NCBI GenBank assembly: GCA_036008175.1
Contig: DASYOB010000106.1
Span: 13,220 to 77,219, forward strand
Length of the DNA stretch: 64,000 bases
Reading direction: 5' to 3'
From: DATARH01 sp036008175
GTDB lineage: Bacteria > Pseudomonadota > Alphaproteobacteria > ATCC43930 > CGMCC-115725
Shown one piece after another: positions 9,844-18,521 of this stretch; the first letter of the stretch is position 1, and every line of letters starts with the position of its first letter. Below the pieces are notes generated by a model that was not told the DNA's origin, did not search any database, and saw nothing but the letters and a program-made list of their open reading frames with translations. The translations under genes and the position numbers were made by a program.

Positions 9844-10488
9844 CTAAGGGCTGGAAGAGCTCCCTGAAAGCGACGACCGCGGCGGTGCCAAGGTAAGCGC
9901 CTTGTTGTTTAGCGCGGTTATCAGCCCGGGCACACCTTGGGTGCGCAGAGTGGACGAAAAATCAGCGCGCCTCGCAGCCAGCTCGCTGATGGTGCCGCTG
10001 AGATACACATCGCCGATCTGTGACCCGCCGCTGCCGTTTACCATCAAATAGTTGAGGTCGACCGGCTCGCCGCTGGATTTGATGATCTGCGTCCTGACGA
10101 TGGTCCCGTAGGTCGTGGGCTGTTCGCCAACGACTTCCAACCGCTCGCCGGCGTACTTATCGAACCGCTCGGCATAGACCGCCGTGACGTAACGCTCGAA
10201 CGCCTGCATGACTTGCTGGCGCTCCGAGTCTGGCAGCGTCGCCCATGCCGTCCCGATCGACAGCTGCGTCATATACGGGATGTCGAAAACGCGCGGCACA
10301 ACCGGCGCAAGCCGAGCCACACGGCCCTGCTGACCAAGGCTCGGCCCATTCTGCATATTGTACAGCAGAGTTTGGTAGAAGCCACGCACGGTATCCGATG
10401 CGGTTGCAGCCGCGGCGATGTTGGGCTGGATCATGACGCCGACCGCGAATACCCAACCCAACACGGCAAGCCGGCTTACTGCTTTCAT
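9844..10488 (-). CDS. HpnM / MlaC-Ttg2D family periplasmic protein
   Basis: 214 residues: a signal peptide (cleavage near AAAA-TAS, about residue 29), then the MlaC-like fold with RVARLAPVVPRVFDIPYMTQLSIG, the ERYVTAVYAERFDKY helix and the DVYLSGTISELAARRADFSSTLR C-terminal block. Such proteins shuttle lipids across the periplasm; the HpnM branch is linked to hopanoid gene clusters. No hpnN or other hpn genes are adjacent, so HpnM versus a general MlaC role is open. A Ser/Pro-rich tail ends the protein. Confidence 0.85.
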   Translation of the reverse strand: MKAVSRLAVLGWVFAVGVMIQPNIAAAATASDTVRGFYQTLLYNMQNGPSLGQQGRVARLAPVVPRVFDIPYMTQLSIGTAWATLPDSERQQVMQAFERYVTAVYAERFDKYAGERLEVVGEQPTTYGTIVRTQIIKSSGEPVDLNYLMVNGSGGSQIGDVYLSGTISELAARRADFSSTLRTQGVPGLITALNNKALTLAPPRSSLSGSSSSP

Positions 10489-11080
10489 ATCACCCCTCGC
10501 AGGCTCGATTTACGCCTATCCAAGAACGCCCGCGAATGGGATTCAATCCAAGGACGCCGAAGGCCGCCGGTTTGGGTCAATTATGGAGTATCGCCGGCGG
10601 GCGCATCGTGTTTCGCGCCGTTTCGGCTGACGAGGGTCTATCCCTCGGCTCCCCAAAGCCCCCTCGTCTGACCGCGTAAATCAATCGATTGCAGCGATGT
10701 GCGCCAAGCTGGCGCGGCCTCAGATTCCTCCATCATCCTGCACCCGCTCAGCATCGAAAACCGACCAGGGGTTTCATGCCGCATACCGGCGCGATATAGA
10801 GAATGACGGGCGCGCCGGGCCGACCAAACACCGACAAAATTTTTGCTTCTGGTGTGAGCCCCGTCACACTCGCCGCAGGGCATTCGGGCGTACGGTATGG
10901 CTCATGCGGCCATAACCCCAGGCCGCCAACGAGACAAACAGCTGCGTCGGGCCGAGGCAATCCCCCAACCCCGCCTCTGCATCGGTGAATTTGACGGCCG
11001 CTCCGCATTGGCGCGGCCGTTTTGCTGTCCCCGCTTGGTCTCGCGCCTCACCGTTGCTGCTGATGGCGGGCGGCGGGAGG
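10489..11080. other. Non-coding stretch of about 590 bases
   Basis: No reading frame here looks protein-like on either strand. The only clear structure is a terminator-like hairpin at 10994-11022, described separately. Sequence before it (about 10880-10993) is pyrimidine-rich and could belong to a small RNA or the leader of an unknown transcript. No riboswitch or tRNA pattern is recognised. Confidence 0.5.
10994..11022 (+). terminator. Terminator-like hairpin with short T run
   Basis: ACGGCCGC (starting 10994) pairs with GCGGCCGT (ending 11019) around a short loop and is followed by TTTTG, the form of a rho-independent terminator on the + strand. No protein gene lies upstream on that strand for several hundred bases, so the transcript it would end is unidentified. 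Confidence 0.5.
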
Positions 11081-11431
11081 TCAATTACCCGACGCGGAAT
11101 AGGGCGCAGGACCATAGACGCCGCCGTAAGATGATGGCCGGGTGGCGTACAAAACGCCCCCGCTCCGTAGCTCTCGTCGGTTCAACCGATTTGCCATGTG
11201 ATCAGCCGACGAGCGCCAGCCGTGGTGATAGCGCCGCATTTGCTCTGTATGCCGTCGATGACGGCGCATGCCTCCGAGCCCTGCGGCTCGCTCTGACCCT
11301 GGGGCCGGCTCAACCCGGCCCTGGGGGCCACTCGTCGCCGCATCCGGCGACGCGGATATACCCTGCGCCGAGGCCGGCGCTGCGGCAGCAATAGCAGCGG
11401 CGATCGCGATCGCGTTGAAAAAACCTCTCAT
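11081..11431 (-). CDS. Small exported hypothetical protein, Arg/Gly-rich
   Basis: 116 residues. It begins MRGFFNAIAIAAAIAAAAPASAQ, a clean signal peptide with an ASA-Q cleavage site, followed by a low-complexity mature part rich in Arg, His, Gly, Ser and Tyr (MRRHRRHTEQMRRYHHG, then GGVYGPAPY). I do not recognise a family. The ATG at 11431 was chosen for the signal peptide; longer upstream reading is not protein-like. Codon use is normal for the region. It could be a small cell-envelope protein. Confidence 0.55.
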   Translation of the reverse strand: MRGFFNAIAIAAAIAAAAPASAQGISASPDAATSGPQGRVEPAPGSERAAGLGGMRRHRRHTEQMRRYHHGWRSSADHMANRLNRRELRSGGVLYATRPSSYGGVYGPAPYSASGN

Positions 11432-11665
11432 GTCCCGATCCAGTCGATAAGCCAACAAAGAACGGCTGTCCTGCGGAGCAGCCGTGAGTTCTACGATTGG
11501 GAGCGCCCTGAGGGGCCGATCGCAGCGGAGTCGACGCCGCGATCCCGGCCACGCTATCGCGTACGCAAACGAGCCCACAATGGGCGACCGAAAATTCTCA
11601 CAACCCGTTGTCGAGCAAAGCAGGTTCAAGGACGCGTCCAAATTCACCCTTGGCGGGAGAGGTAT

Positions 11666-11914
11666 ATGGTCCAACGCGGCGCATCGATCATGCTGGCGGT
11701 CGCCTCGCTAGCGATTGCCGGCTGTGGCGTATCGCCGGGATGTCGAGCGGTCAGCACCGGGATGCTGGGAGCCGGAACCGGCGCTGCCATCGCCGCGATT
11801 GCGGGCGGACCGGTGGGACTCGGCGCCGCGATTGGCGGTGCGACAGGGGTGATCGGTGGTGCGGTGACCCCGCCACAGGCGGCCTATTACGGCCCCTCGC
11901 CGTTTTGCTACTGA
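11666..11914 (+). CDS. Small lipoprotein with glycine-zipper repeats
   Basis: 82 residues. A GGGAGAGG ribosome-binding site lies just before the ATG at 11666. The N-terminus MLAVASLAIAGC is a lipoprotein signal with a good lipobox (LAIAGC, Cys about residue 20). The rest is Gly/Ala-rich with GxxxG-type spacing (GAGTGAAIAAIAGGPVGLGAAIGGATG), the pattern of glycine-zipper envelope proteins. Its role is unknown. Confidence 0.72.
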   Translation: MVQRGASIMLAVASLAIAGCGVSPGCRAVSTGMLGAGTGAAIAAIAGGPVGLGAAIGGATGVIGGAVTPPQAAYYGPSPFCY

Positions 11915-11945
11915 GCCGAGGCGGTGCGCGCGTGGCGGGTATGGG

Positions 11946-13199
11946 TTAGGGCATCGCCGGCTGCACCGCCAGCGTCGGGGCGGGTTGGCTGTGCACCGGA
12001 TAGACATAGGCCCCGAGGCGATTCACCAAGATCACCGCGATCACCAGCGCGAACCCGGCGCCGATCAGCGCCGGATTGTAGGAGCCGGCGAGGTCGTAAA
12101 CATATCCGCCGAGGAATCGCCCGAAGGCGGAGCCGAGGCCGAACAGCATAAAGCAATAGCCGTAGATCTGGCCGAAGGCGCGCTGCCCCAGGTAGCGCGA
12201 CACCAGAAACGCGATCAGATCGATCTCGGTGCCGAGCCCGAGGCCCAGGAGGATGACGCCAATTGTAGGCCATGACCCCGCCGCGCTCGCCAACAAGGCG
12301 AAACCGGCGATCGGCGCGAGGAACAGAACAGTCGCGACATGGGAGGCGAAAAACCGGTCGACCAGATAGCCGGCCAGCAGCCGCCCGGTCATTGTCGCCA
12401 GGCCGAAAACGCCCATCGTCGCCGCCGCCGCGGCCGGGGAGATGCCGGCATCGGTCAACAGCGGCACGACATGCGCGGCGGCGCCGTTGACGGTGATCGC
12501 AACCAGGAAAAACACCGTCAGCAATATCCAGAAATGCGACGACGCAAGCGCCTGACGAGCGCTGAGGCCGGAAAGGCTCGTCGCCGCGCCGGCCGCGCCG
12601 CGATCTTCGCCCTCACCCGGCCGCGGCTCGCGGACCCAAATCGCGACCGCCGGAAACGCGATGACCAGCGTCAACAGGCCGAGGCTCGCATAAGCGCCGC
12701 GCCAACCGCCGCGCTGGATCAACGCGTCGGCCAGCTGCGGCATCACGAACCCGCCGAGCCCAATCCCCGACATCGCGATGCCGAGCGCCAATCCGCGCCG
12801 GCGGTCGAACCATGCCGCGATTGCCTTGGCATAGCCGATCGGTGTCTGGATTGCGCTCGCCCCCTCGGCCAGCGCAAACAGGATCGTGAACCACAACAGC
12901 GAATGCGGGCTGAGGCCCAGCAGACCCATTAGTGCCGCGTAGACGACGAGACCCGGTAGGGCCACCCGACGGATGCTCCACCGGTCCATCATCCAGCCGA
13001 GAACCGGGACCAGGAGCGAGCTGGCGACGCCGCCCAACGCCATCGCGAACGAGGCGGTGCCGCGCTGCCATCCCATATCGGCCATGATCGGTTTCAGGAA
13101 CACGCCAAAGGTGAAGGTCAGGACAGGGCCGTTGCAGACGAACAGCCCGATGACGGCGCCGACGACCACCCACCAGGGGTTGCGGAGCCCGATCGCCAC
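11946..13199 (-). CDS. MFS transporter (OFA/monocarboxylate-like)
   Basis: 417 residues with about 12 hydrophobic segments. The loop between helices 2 and 3 (GWMMDRWSIRRV) and helices 8 and 9 (GYLVDRFFASH) are the usual MFS signatures. The long opening helix FVCNGPVLTFTFGVFLKPIM resembles the oxalate/formate antiporter and monocarboxylate branch, so a small organic acid is a likely but unproven substrate. The GTG at 13199 is chosen because a GGGAGG ribosome-binding site sits 6 bases upstream; an ATG at 13295 has none and would add a hydrophilic extension. Confidence 0.85.
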   Translation of the reverse strand: MAIGLRNPWWVVVGAVIGLFVCNGPVLTFTFGVFLKPIMADMGWQRGTASFAMALGGVASSLLVPVLGWMMDRWSIRRVALPGLVVYAALMGLLGLSPHSLLWFTILFALAEGASAIQTPIGYAKAIAAWFDRRRGLALGIAMSGIGLGGFVMPQLADALIQRGGWRGAYASLGLLTLVIAFPAVAIWVREPRPGEGEDRGAAGAATSLSGLSARQALASSHFWILLTVFFLVAITVNGAAAHVVPLLTDAGISPAAAAATMGVFGLATMTGRLLAGYLVDRFFASHVATVLFLAPIAGFALLASAAGSWPTIGVILLGLGLGTEIDLIAFLVSRYLGQRAFGQIYGYCFMLFGLGSAFGRFLGGYVYDLAGSYNPALIGAGFALVIAVILVNRLGAYVYPVHSQPAPTLAVQPAMP

Positions 13200-13295
13200 G
13201 GCGTCCTCCCGTTCCTGTCCCGGCGCGTACGCCCGATTTGACGCGATGTTAGCGCGTCGTACGCGACCGTGCGACGGTAGATCCATGCCCTCCAA

Positions 13296-13324
13296 CGAAA
13301 AACCGCGGCCGAGAGGCCGCGGTT
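13296..13324 (-). terminator. Rho-independent terminator of rpsU
   Basis: AACCGCGGCC (13301-13310) and GGCCGCGGTT (13315-13324) form a perfect 10-bp stem with a GAGA loop. On the minus strand it is followed directly by a run of T (complement of AAAAA at 13298-13302). It starts 27 bases after the rpsU stop and precedes the MFS gene on the same strand. Confidence 0.88.
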
Positions 13325-13350
13325 CGGAACGTCGCGTCGGGGAGGGCCGG

Positions 13351-13554
13351 TCAGTAGCCCTCGCGCTCCATCCGCTTGCGCAGAAGCTTGCGATAGCGGC
13401 GCACGGCCTCGGCCTTCTCGCGGGCGCGCCGCTCGGAGGGTTTTTCGTAGTTGCGCCTCAGCTTCATTTCCCGGAATACCCCTTCGCGCTGCATTTTCTT
13501 TTTCAAGGCTCTGAGAGCCTGATCGACGTTGTTGTCGCGAACGAGGACTTGCAC
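13351..13554 (-). CDS. rpsU: 30S ribosomal protein S21
   Basis: 67 residues, highly basic: VQVLVRDNNVDQALRALKKK, then FREMKLRRNYEKPSERRAREKAEAVRR, the S21 signature. The GTG start at 13554 follows a strong AAGGAGAG ribosome-binding site; upstream reading to 13617 is not conserved. S21 joins the 30S subunit late and helps mRNA base-pair with 16S rRNA. It has its own terminator. A COQ9-family gene is close by, an arrangement common in alphaproteobacteria. Confidence 0.97.
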   Translation of the reverse strand: MQVLVRDNNVDQALRALKKKMQREGVFREMKLRRNYEKPSERRAREKAEAVRRYRKLLRKRMEREGY

Positions 13555-13701
13555 GGGCGCTGCTCTCCTTCGACTGAGCGCATAACAGATCGGGCCGCCG
13601 CGGCAGCCGCCTTTCAATACCTAACACCTCCGAGCGCTTCTGTGAAGCCAGCCCTGCGGCTGCCCTGGTGGTAGGTGGGTCAGGTGCGGGTGACGTCAGC
13701 G

Positions 13702-14043
13702 ATGGCGGCAGGCGTGACTGACATGCCGTGGTCGTTGACGGACATGGTCCGGATTATCGAGGATTGGGAAGCTCCCCGTTTTGCGAAACGGCGACCGGCT
13801 GGTTGGGCAAATATCTTGGATGGACTAACGGCCTTCGGGCTGTTCGCCGTAACCGCGATGCTGGTCTGCTATGCGCTGGAAAATCGGAGCCACTTGTTCA
13901 TTCTGGCATTCGCCGGCGCGTGTGCGATGGGCTCGGTCTACGGCTTCCTTCAAGGCGCATGGCCTTTTGGTGTCGTCGAGACAATCTGGACTATCGTCGC
14001 GCTTTGTCGTTGGAGGCGCGCGAGGCGGTTACAATCAAGCTGA
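13702..14043 (+). CDS. Small membrane protein, conserved hypothetical
   Basis: About 113 residues. An amphipathic start (LTDMVRIIEDWEAPRFAKRRPAGW) is followed by two or three hydrophobic segments: ILDGLTAFGLFAVTAMLVCYALE, LFILAFAGACAMGSVYGFLQ and FGVVETIWTIVAL, with a final basic CRWRRARR. The layout resembles small CBU_0592-like membrane proteins of unknown role. The start is uncertain: ATG at 13702 or 13723, or GTG at 13675, none with a convincing ribosome-binding site. Confidence 0.65.
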   Translation: MAAGVTDMPWSLTDMVRIIEDWEAPRFAKRRPAGWANILDGLTAFGLFAVTAMLVCYALENRSHLFILAFAGACAMGSVYGFLQGAWPFGVVETIWTIVALCRWRRARRLQSS

Positions 14044-14094
14044 CCCACTACCCCGCCGCTTTACCGCCGCTCGGCGGTGCCACATATAGACGGC

Positions 14095-14658
14095 ATGGCT
14101 TTGTTGAAGATCGCCCGCATGGGGCATCCGGTGTTGCGCGCTCGGGCCGGTACGGTCGAGGACCCAACCGCGCCCTGGGTCCGCCGCCTCGTCGCGGACA
14201 TGATCGAGACGATGGAGGACGCCGGCGGCACCGGCATCGCCGCGCCGCAGGTGCACATGCCGTATCGCATCGTCGTGTTCCGCGTCGACGCCGAACGACT
14301 GACCGATCTGCCCGGCGACACGGAGCAGGATTTGACCGTGCTGATCAATCCGGTCATCGAGCCGATCGGCTCCGAGCGCGCGTTCGGCTGGGAAGGCTGC
14401 CTGTCGGTACCGGGGATGCGGGGCGTCGTCCCGCGCGACCTGCGCATCCGGTACAGGGGGCTTGATCTCGCCGGCCGCCCGATCGAGCGCGAGGCGGCGG
14501 GGTTTCATGCCCGGGTCGTGCAGCACGAATGCGACCACCTGGACGGGATTCTCTACCCGCAGCGGATAACCGATTTGCGCCTCTTGTGCTTTGTCGAGGA
14601 GCTGCAGCGCAACCCAGTCGATCTCGCGGCGTTTATCGCGGGCGAGGAGGCACCATGA
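14095..14658 (+). CDS. def: Peptide deformylase (first copy)
   Basis: 187 residues. All three deformylase motifs are present: GTGIAAPQ (slightly divergent motif 1), EGCLSVPG (motif 2, metal Cys) and QHECDHLDG (motif 3, metal His pair and catalytic Glu). It removes the N-formyl group from nascent proteins. The start at 14095 (MALLKIARMG) gives the normal N-terminus. Its stop overlaps the COQ9 start (ATGA, 14655-14658). A second copy at 23700 has the canonical GIGLAAPQ and sits with fmt, so this one is the accessory form. Confidence 0.95.
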   Translation: MALLKIARMGHPVLRARAGTVEDPTAPWVRRLVADMIETMEDAGGTGIAAPQVHMPYRIVVFRVDAERLTDLPGDTEQDLTVLINPVIEPIGSERAFGWEGCLSVPGMRGVVPRDLRIRYRGLDLAGRPIEREAAGFHARVVQHECDHLDGILYPQRITDLRLLCFVEELQRNPVDLAAFIAGEEAP

Positions 14659-15293
14659 GAAGCCCGTTTGCAGATCGCGAGCGCGACCGGCTGATCGAAG
14701 CGATGCTGCCCGATGTCGCGTTCGACGGCTGGTCGCGCCACGCCCTGCGGGCGGCGGCGCGGCGCACCGGTATCCCGGCCGGTGAGGCCGAGGGGCTGTT
14801 CCCGCGCGGCGCGCCAGACATGATCGCCGCCTTCAGCCGCTGGGCGGATCGGCAGATGATCGAGCGGCTGGAGGCCGCAACGGTGGAGCCCGTCAGCCTG
14901 TCGCGCCGGGTGGCGCTCGCGCTCAAACTGCGCTTCGAGGTGCTGCTGCCCTGGCGCGAGGCGGTGCGGCGCGCGCTTTCGGTGCTGTCGATGCCGCAGA
15001 ATGCGCTATTGGGGCTCCGTCTTCTCCACGACACGGTTGACCGGATCTGGTGGGGGGTTGGAGACAGCTCGACCGATTTCAGCTTCTACACAAAGCGCGC
15101 GACCCTCGCCGGCATCCAGGCCGCGGCGACGCTCTACTGGCTCGACGACCGCTCACCCGATTGCATCGAGACGCAGAATTTCATCGACCGCCGGCTCGCC
15201 GATCTGCACCGCCTGACCGGCCTGCGCGAGCGCATCGAGGCCGCTATCGAGCGACTGCCCAACCCGCTGCGCGTGCTGCGCTCCACGCGCTAG
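14655..15293 (+). CDS. COQ9 family protein
   Basis: 212 residues. A TetR-like helical N-terminus (RDRLIEAMLPDVAFDGWSRHALRAAARRTGI) precedes the conserved COQ9 block, with the WWGVGDSSTDFSFYTKRATLAGIQAAATLYWLDD segment that defines the family. COQ9 binds lipids and supports ubiquinone ring hydroxylation in mitochondria; the bacterial role is presumed similar. The start overlaps the def stop, so they are co-translated. ubiX, another ubiquinone gene, is 2.4 kb downstream. Confidence 0.92.
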   Translation: MRSPFADRERDRLIEAMLPDVAFDGWSRHALRAAARRTGIPAGEAEGLFPRGAPDMIAAFSRWADRQMIERLEAATVEPVSLSRRVALALKLRFEVLLPWREAVRRALSVLSMPQNALLGLRLLHDTVDRIWWGVGDSSTDFSFYTKRATLAGIQAAATLYWLDDRSPDCIETQNFIDRRLADLHRLTGLRERIEAAIERLPNPLRVLRSTR

Positions 15294-16370
15294 CTATTCG
15301 CGGCTCAATGGGAGCAGGCGGGTGATGTGGCCCATCTTGCGGCCAGGGCGGACCTTGCTCTTTCCGTAAAGGTGCAATTTGGCGTGCGGGTCGTCGAGCG
15401 CCTCGCGCCACCCCGCGACATCCTTGCCGATCAAATTGGTCATGACGGCATCGGCGTGTCGCTCGGTCGAGCCAAGCGGCAGGCCGCAGATGGCGCGCAC
15501 CAGCTGCTCGAACTGGCTGGTGACACAGGCGTCGATCGTCCAGTGGCCTGAATTATGCGGGCGCGGCGCCAGCTCGTTGACGAGCAGCGCGCCCGATTTG
15601 GTCACGAACATCTCCACTGCGAGAACACCGACAAGGTCGAGCCGCTCGGCGATGTGCCGGGCGATCCGTTCTGCCTCCGCCGTGGTCTCGGGTGGCAGGC
15701 GCGCCGGCGCGATCGTGGTGTCGAGGATGTGGTTGACGTGCCGGTTCTCGACCGCCGGGTAGGCCGCCCAGTTGCCGTCGCCGGCGCGGGCGACGATGAC
15801 CGAGATCTCGCAGCGGAAATCGACAAAGCCCTCGAGGATGCCGACAGTGCCCCCCATTCGGTGCCAGGCCTCTTCCGGGCTGGTCTCCGGGGCAAGCAGA
15901 ACCTGCCCCTTGCCGTCGTAGCCGAGGCGCACGGTCTTCAGCACGGCCGGGCAGCCGAGCTCTCGCATGGCGGCGGCGAGAGCAACCGGGTCGCCAATCG
16001 CGCGGTATTCGGTCGTGCCGATGCCGATTGAGCGCAGAAAATCCTTCTCGCGCAGCCGGTCCTGGGTGATCTCCAGTATCTCCGGGCGCGGCAGCACCGG
16101 CCGCTTGGCCGCGACCCGGCGTACGAGCCCGACCGGGATGTTCTCGAACTCGAAGGTCGCGACATCGACCGCGGCGACAAAGCGCGCGACCGCCGCAGCG
16201 TCGCCGTAGGGTGCGATCGTCGCGGCGGCAGAGACCTGCGCCGCCGGGGCATCCGGCTCGCTGGCAAAGACATGCGTGCGGTAGCCGAGCCGGGATGCGG
16301 CCATCGCGGTCATGCGGCCGAGCTGGCCGCCCCCGAGAATACCGATCGTGCCGCCCGGCGGCAGAATCAT
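15294..16370 (-). CDS. purK: N5-carboxyaminoimidazole ribonucleotide synthase
   Basis: 358 residues with an ATP-grasp fold. The N-terminal GILGGGQLGRM, middle VLKTVRLGYDGKGQ and C-terminal NELAPRPHNSGHWTIDAC are the expected PurK signatures. It carboxylates AIR with ATP and bicarbonate in purine synthesis, feeding PurE. The ATG at 16370 overlaps the purE stop by 4 bases, so the pair is one translational unit. Its end faces the COQ9 gene tail to tail. Confidence 0.97.
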   Translation of the reverse strand: MILPPGGTIGILGGGQLGRMTAMAASRLGYRTHVFASEPDAPAAQVSAAATIAPYGDAAAVARFVAAVDVATFEFENIPVGLVRRVAAKRPVLPRPEILEITQDRLREKDFLRSIGIGTTEYRAIGDPVALAAAMRELGCPAVLKTVRLGYDGKGQVLLAPETSPEEAWHRMGGTVGILEGFVDFRCEISVIVARAGDGNWAAYPAVENRHVNHILDTTIAPARLPPETTAEAERIARHIAERLDLVGVLAVEMFVTKSGALLVNELAPRPHNSGHWTIDACVTSQFEQLVRAICGLPLGSTERHADAVMTNLIGKDVAGWREALDDPHAKLHLYGKSKVRPGRKMGHITRLLPLSRE

Positions 16371-16861
16371 CGGCTGTCCGGACGCTCCGCGACGGCGTCG
16401 GTCTGCCCCCGCCGCCAGGTCTCGAGCGCGGCGGCCGCGGCGCTGTCGCCGAGCCCGAGGATAGCCGCGGCGAACAGCGCGGCGTTGGTGGCGCCGGCCT
16501 GGCCGATGGCGAAGGTCGCGACCGGCACGCCGGCCGGCATCTGCACGATCGACAGGAGGCTGTCGACGCCGCGCAGGGTACGGCTTTCCACTGGCACGCC
16601 GAGCACCGGAAGTGGCGTCAGCGCCGCGGTCATGCCAGGCAGGTGCGCAGCGCCGCCGGCGCCGGCGATGATGATTTTGAGGCCGCGCGCCTGGGCAGTG
16701 CGGGCGTATTCGTAAAGCCGGTCGGGAGTGCGGTGCGCCGAGACGATGCGCTTCTCATAGGCGATGCCGAGCCGGTCGAGCGCATGCGCGGCATGCTGCA
16801 TCGTCTCCCAGTCGGACTGACTGCCCATGATAATGCCGACGGCGCAGGCGGCCTCGGTCAT
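16367..16861 (-). CDS. purE: N5-carboxyaminoimidazole ribonucleotide mutase
   Basis: 164 residues: GIIMGSQSDWETM at the phosphate-binding start, VSAHRTPDRLYEYA, then AGAGGAAHLPGM and LGVPVESRTLRGVDSLLSIVQMP, the PurE class I pattern. It rearranges N5-CAIR to CAIR, immediately after PurK. The start at 16861 (MTEAACAVG) follows a possible GAAAGGAG ribosome-binding site; the longer reading to 16903 is unlikely. The last 4 bases overlap purK. Confidence 0.97.
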   Translation of the reverse strand: MTEAACAVGIIMGSQSDWETMQHAAHALDRLGIAYEKRIVSAHRTPDRLYEYARTAQARGLKIIIAGAGGAAHLPGMTAALTPLPVLGVPVESRTLRGVDSLLSIVQMPAGVPVATFAIGQAGATNAALFAAAILGLGDSAAAAALETWRRGQTDAVAERPDSR

Positions 16862-16904
16862 GTCGCTCCTTTCACGGCGGGAAGCCGGTTCCGATCGCGG
16901 CAAT

Positions 16905-17108
16905 TTACGCGATGATATCCGGCAACAGCTCGCTCTCGATCTTCGAAATCTGGTCTTTCAGCATCAGCTTGCGTTTTTTGAGCCGTTGCAGCTGCAGCTG
17001 ATCGAAGGGGCCGCGCTCGACGACACGCGCGATCACGTCATCGAGGTCGCGGTGTTCGGTTTTCAGAGCGGCGAGCTTGGCCTTCAAGGCTTCGATGTCG
17101 AGGTCCAT
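16905..17108 (-). CDS. DUF465 (YdcH-like) small helical protein
   Basis: 67 residues, almost wholly charged helix: LKAKLAALKTEHRDLDDVIARVV, then LQLQRLKKRKLMLKDQISKIESEL, the antiparallel helical hairpin of DUF465. The function is unknown; such proteins are abundant and short. The ATG at 17108 was chosen because upstream residues are not conserved. It lies just upstream of purE on the same strand, and a second DUF465 gene lies at 18522. Confidence 0.88.
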   Translation of the reverse strand: MDLDIEALKAKLAALKTEHRDLDDVIARVVERGPFDQLQLQRLKKRKLMLKDQISKIESELLPDIIA

Positions 17109-17244
17109 CGCGAGGGCGCGCTTCTCGGCGCATACTAGCGGGGTTTGCGGCGTCGAAATGCGCGCCGCGATGCCTGAATGTAGCACAATTTCGCGGCGAC
17201 TTCACCGAATGGCGAAAATGCGGCAGTCGAAGCGCGGCGGGCGA

Positions 17245-17739
17245 ATGGCCGACACCGGCGAGGCGTTCTGGCGTTTCTCGCTGGCGCTTTACGCGCGGCC
17301 CGGGGCGGCCCCGGCACTGCTCGCATTGCAGGACCGAAGCGGCCGCGATGTCAATCTGATGCTGTTCGCGCTGTGGGTCGGCGCGGTGCGGGGCTTTCGT
17401 CTTGCAGCGGCCGATTTGGCGGCGGCCGAGGCGGCGAGCATCGATTTGCGCCGCCCAATCGTCGAGCCGCTGCGCGGGTTGCGCCGACAGCTCAAGGACG
17501 ATCGCGATCCGGATCTGCAGGAGATGCGCCGGCGGGTGCTGATGCTTGAACTCGCCGCCGAGCGGCGGGTGCAGCAGCGCCTCGCGGCATCGCTGCGTGT
17601 GGATGCCGGCCCGGTTCAGCCCGATGCCCAGCTCGTGGCGGCGGAAGCCAATCTGGCGCTCTATCTCGGCGACGAGGACCGATCAGCCGAAGCGGCGCTG
17701 TTACGGGATGCGCTCGCCTCGCTCACGCGCTGCAATTGA
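17245..17739 (+). CDS. TIGR02444 family protein
   Basis: 164 residues. The N-terminal FWRFSLALYARPGAAPALLALQDRSGRDVNLMLFALW is the hallmark of TIGR02444 (DUF2390), a helical cytoplasmic family of unknown function. The rest is Arg/Ala-rich helix. The ATG at 17245 (MADTGEAFW) begins just before the conserved block; another in-frame ATG is at 17209. It converges on ubiX with 4 bases between stops. Confidence 0.85.
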   Translation: MADTGEAFWRFSLALYARPGAAPALLALQDRSGRDVNLMLFALWVGAVRGFRLAAADLAAAEAASIDLRRPIVEPLRGLRRQLKDDRDPDLQEMRRRVLMLELAAERRVQQRLAASLRVDAGPVQPDAQLVAAEANLALYLGDEDRSAEAALLRDALASLTRCN

Positions 17740-17743
17740 AGCT

Positions 17744-18367
17744 TCAGCCGCCGCGCGGCTTGGCGGGCACCCTCGGCAAGTTCTGTTCCGCCGATTCGCC
17801 CCAACGCCGCACCGTGCCGGTTTCCAGCCCGAACAGGTCGAGGGCACGGCCGAGGGTGTGGTCGATCATTTCTTCGAGGCTCTGCGGCTTGGCGTAAAAG
17901 GCCGGCACCGGCGGGGCGATCACCGCCCCCATCTCGGACAGCGCCGTCATGGTCCGCAGATGCCCGGTATGGAGCGGCGTCTCCCGGACCAACAGCACCA
18001 GGCGGCGGCGCTCCTTCAGCACGACGTCGGCGGCGCGGGTCAACAGCGTCGTCGTCGCCCCGGTAGCGATCTCGGCCATGCTGCGGATCGAGCACGGCGC
18101 GATGATCATGCCGATGGTCGGGAACGAGCCCGAGGAGATCGATGCGGCGAGGTCGCCGATCGCGTGCACGACATCGGCGCGGGCGCGCAGATCGGCCGGC
18201 TTCAGCTCGGTTTCGAGGGCGAGCGTCATCTCCGCCGACCGGCTCATCACGAGATGGGTCTCGACCGGCAGCGGGCGCAACAGTTCCAGCAGCCGGGCGC
18301 CATAGATCACCCCCGAGGCGCCGCTGATTCCGACGATCAGACGGGGGCGCGCAGGGCCCTGTCGCAT
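17744..18367 (-). CDS. ubiX: Flavin prenyltransferase UbiX
   Basis: 207 residues. The FMN-binding start LIVGISGASGVIYGARLLELL, SSGSFPTIGMIIAPCSIRSMAEIA in the middle and LVLLVRETPLHTGHLRTM define UbiX/Pad1. It joins dimethylallyl phosphate to FMN to make the prenylated flavin cofactor of UbiD decarboxylases, needed for ubiquinone and aromatic acid metabolism. Length and start fit. No ubiD lies in this window. The C-terminus is longer than usual and ends in a basic tail. Confidence 0.96.
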   Translation of the reverse strand: MRQGPARPRLIVGISGASGVIYGARLLELLRPLPVETHLVMSRSAEMTLALETELKPADLRARADVVHAIGDLAASISSGSFPTIGMIIAPCSIRSMAEIATGATTTLLTRAADVVLKERRRLVLLVRETPLHTGHLRTMTALSEMGAVIAPPVPAFYAKPQSLEEMIDHTLGRALDLFGLETGTVRRWGESAEQNLPRVPAKPRGG

Positions 18368-18521
18368 TGCCGCCGCTCCCCATGCGTTACGGTCACGTTA
18401 CAAAACCCCTGTAAAATCCGGCCGCCCATCCTATCTCGATTGTAAGGAATAGACCCCTTGGCCGGCCGGCCGATCCGGCGTTACCATCGGCCTCCGTTAC
18501 CGTCTAGCAGGAGGGACGCTT

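Noticed and set aside
10638..10883. 81-codon minus-strand frame in the gene-free stretch
   Set aside because: No ribosome-binding site, no recognisable domain and irregular composition; not convincing as a gene.
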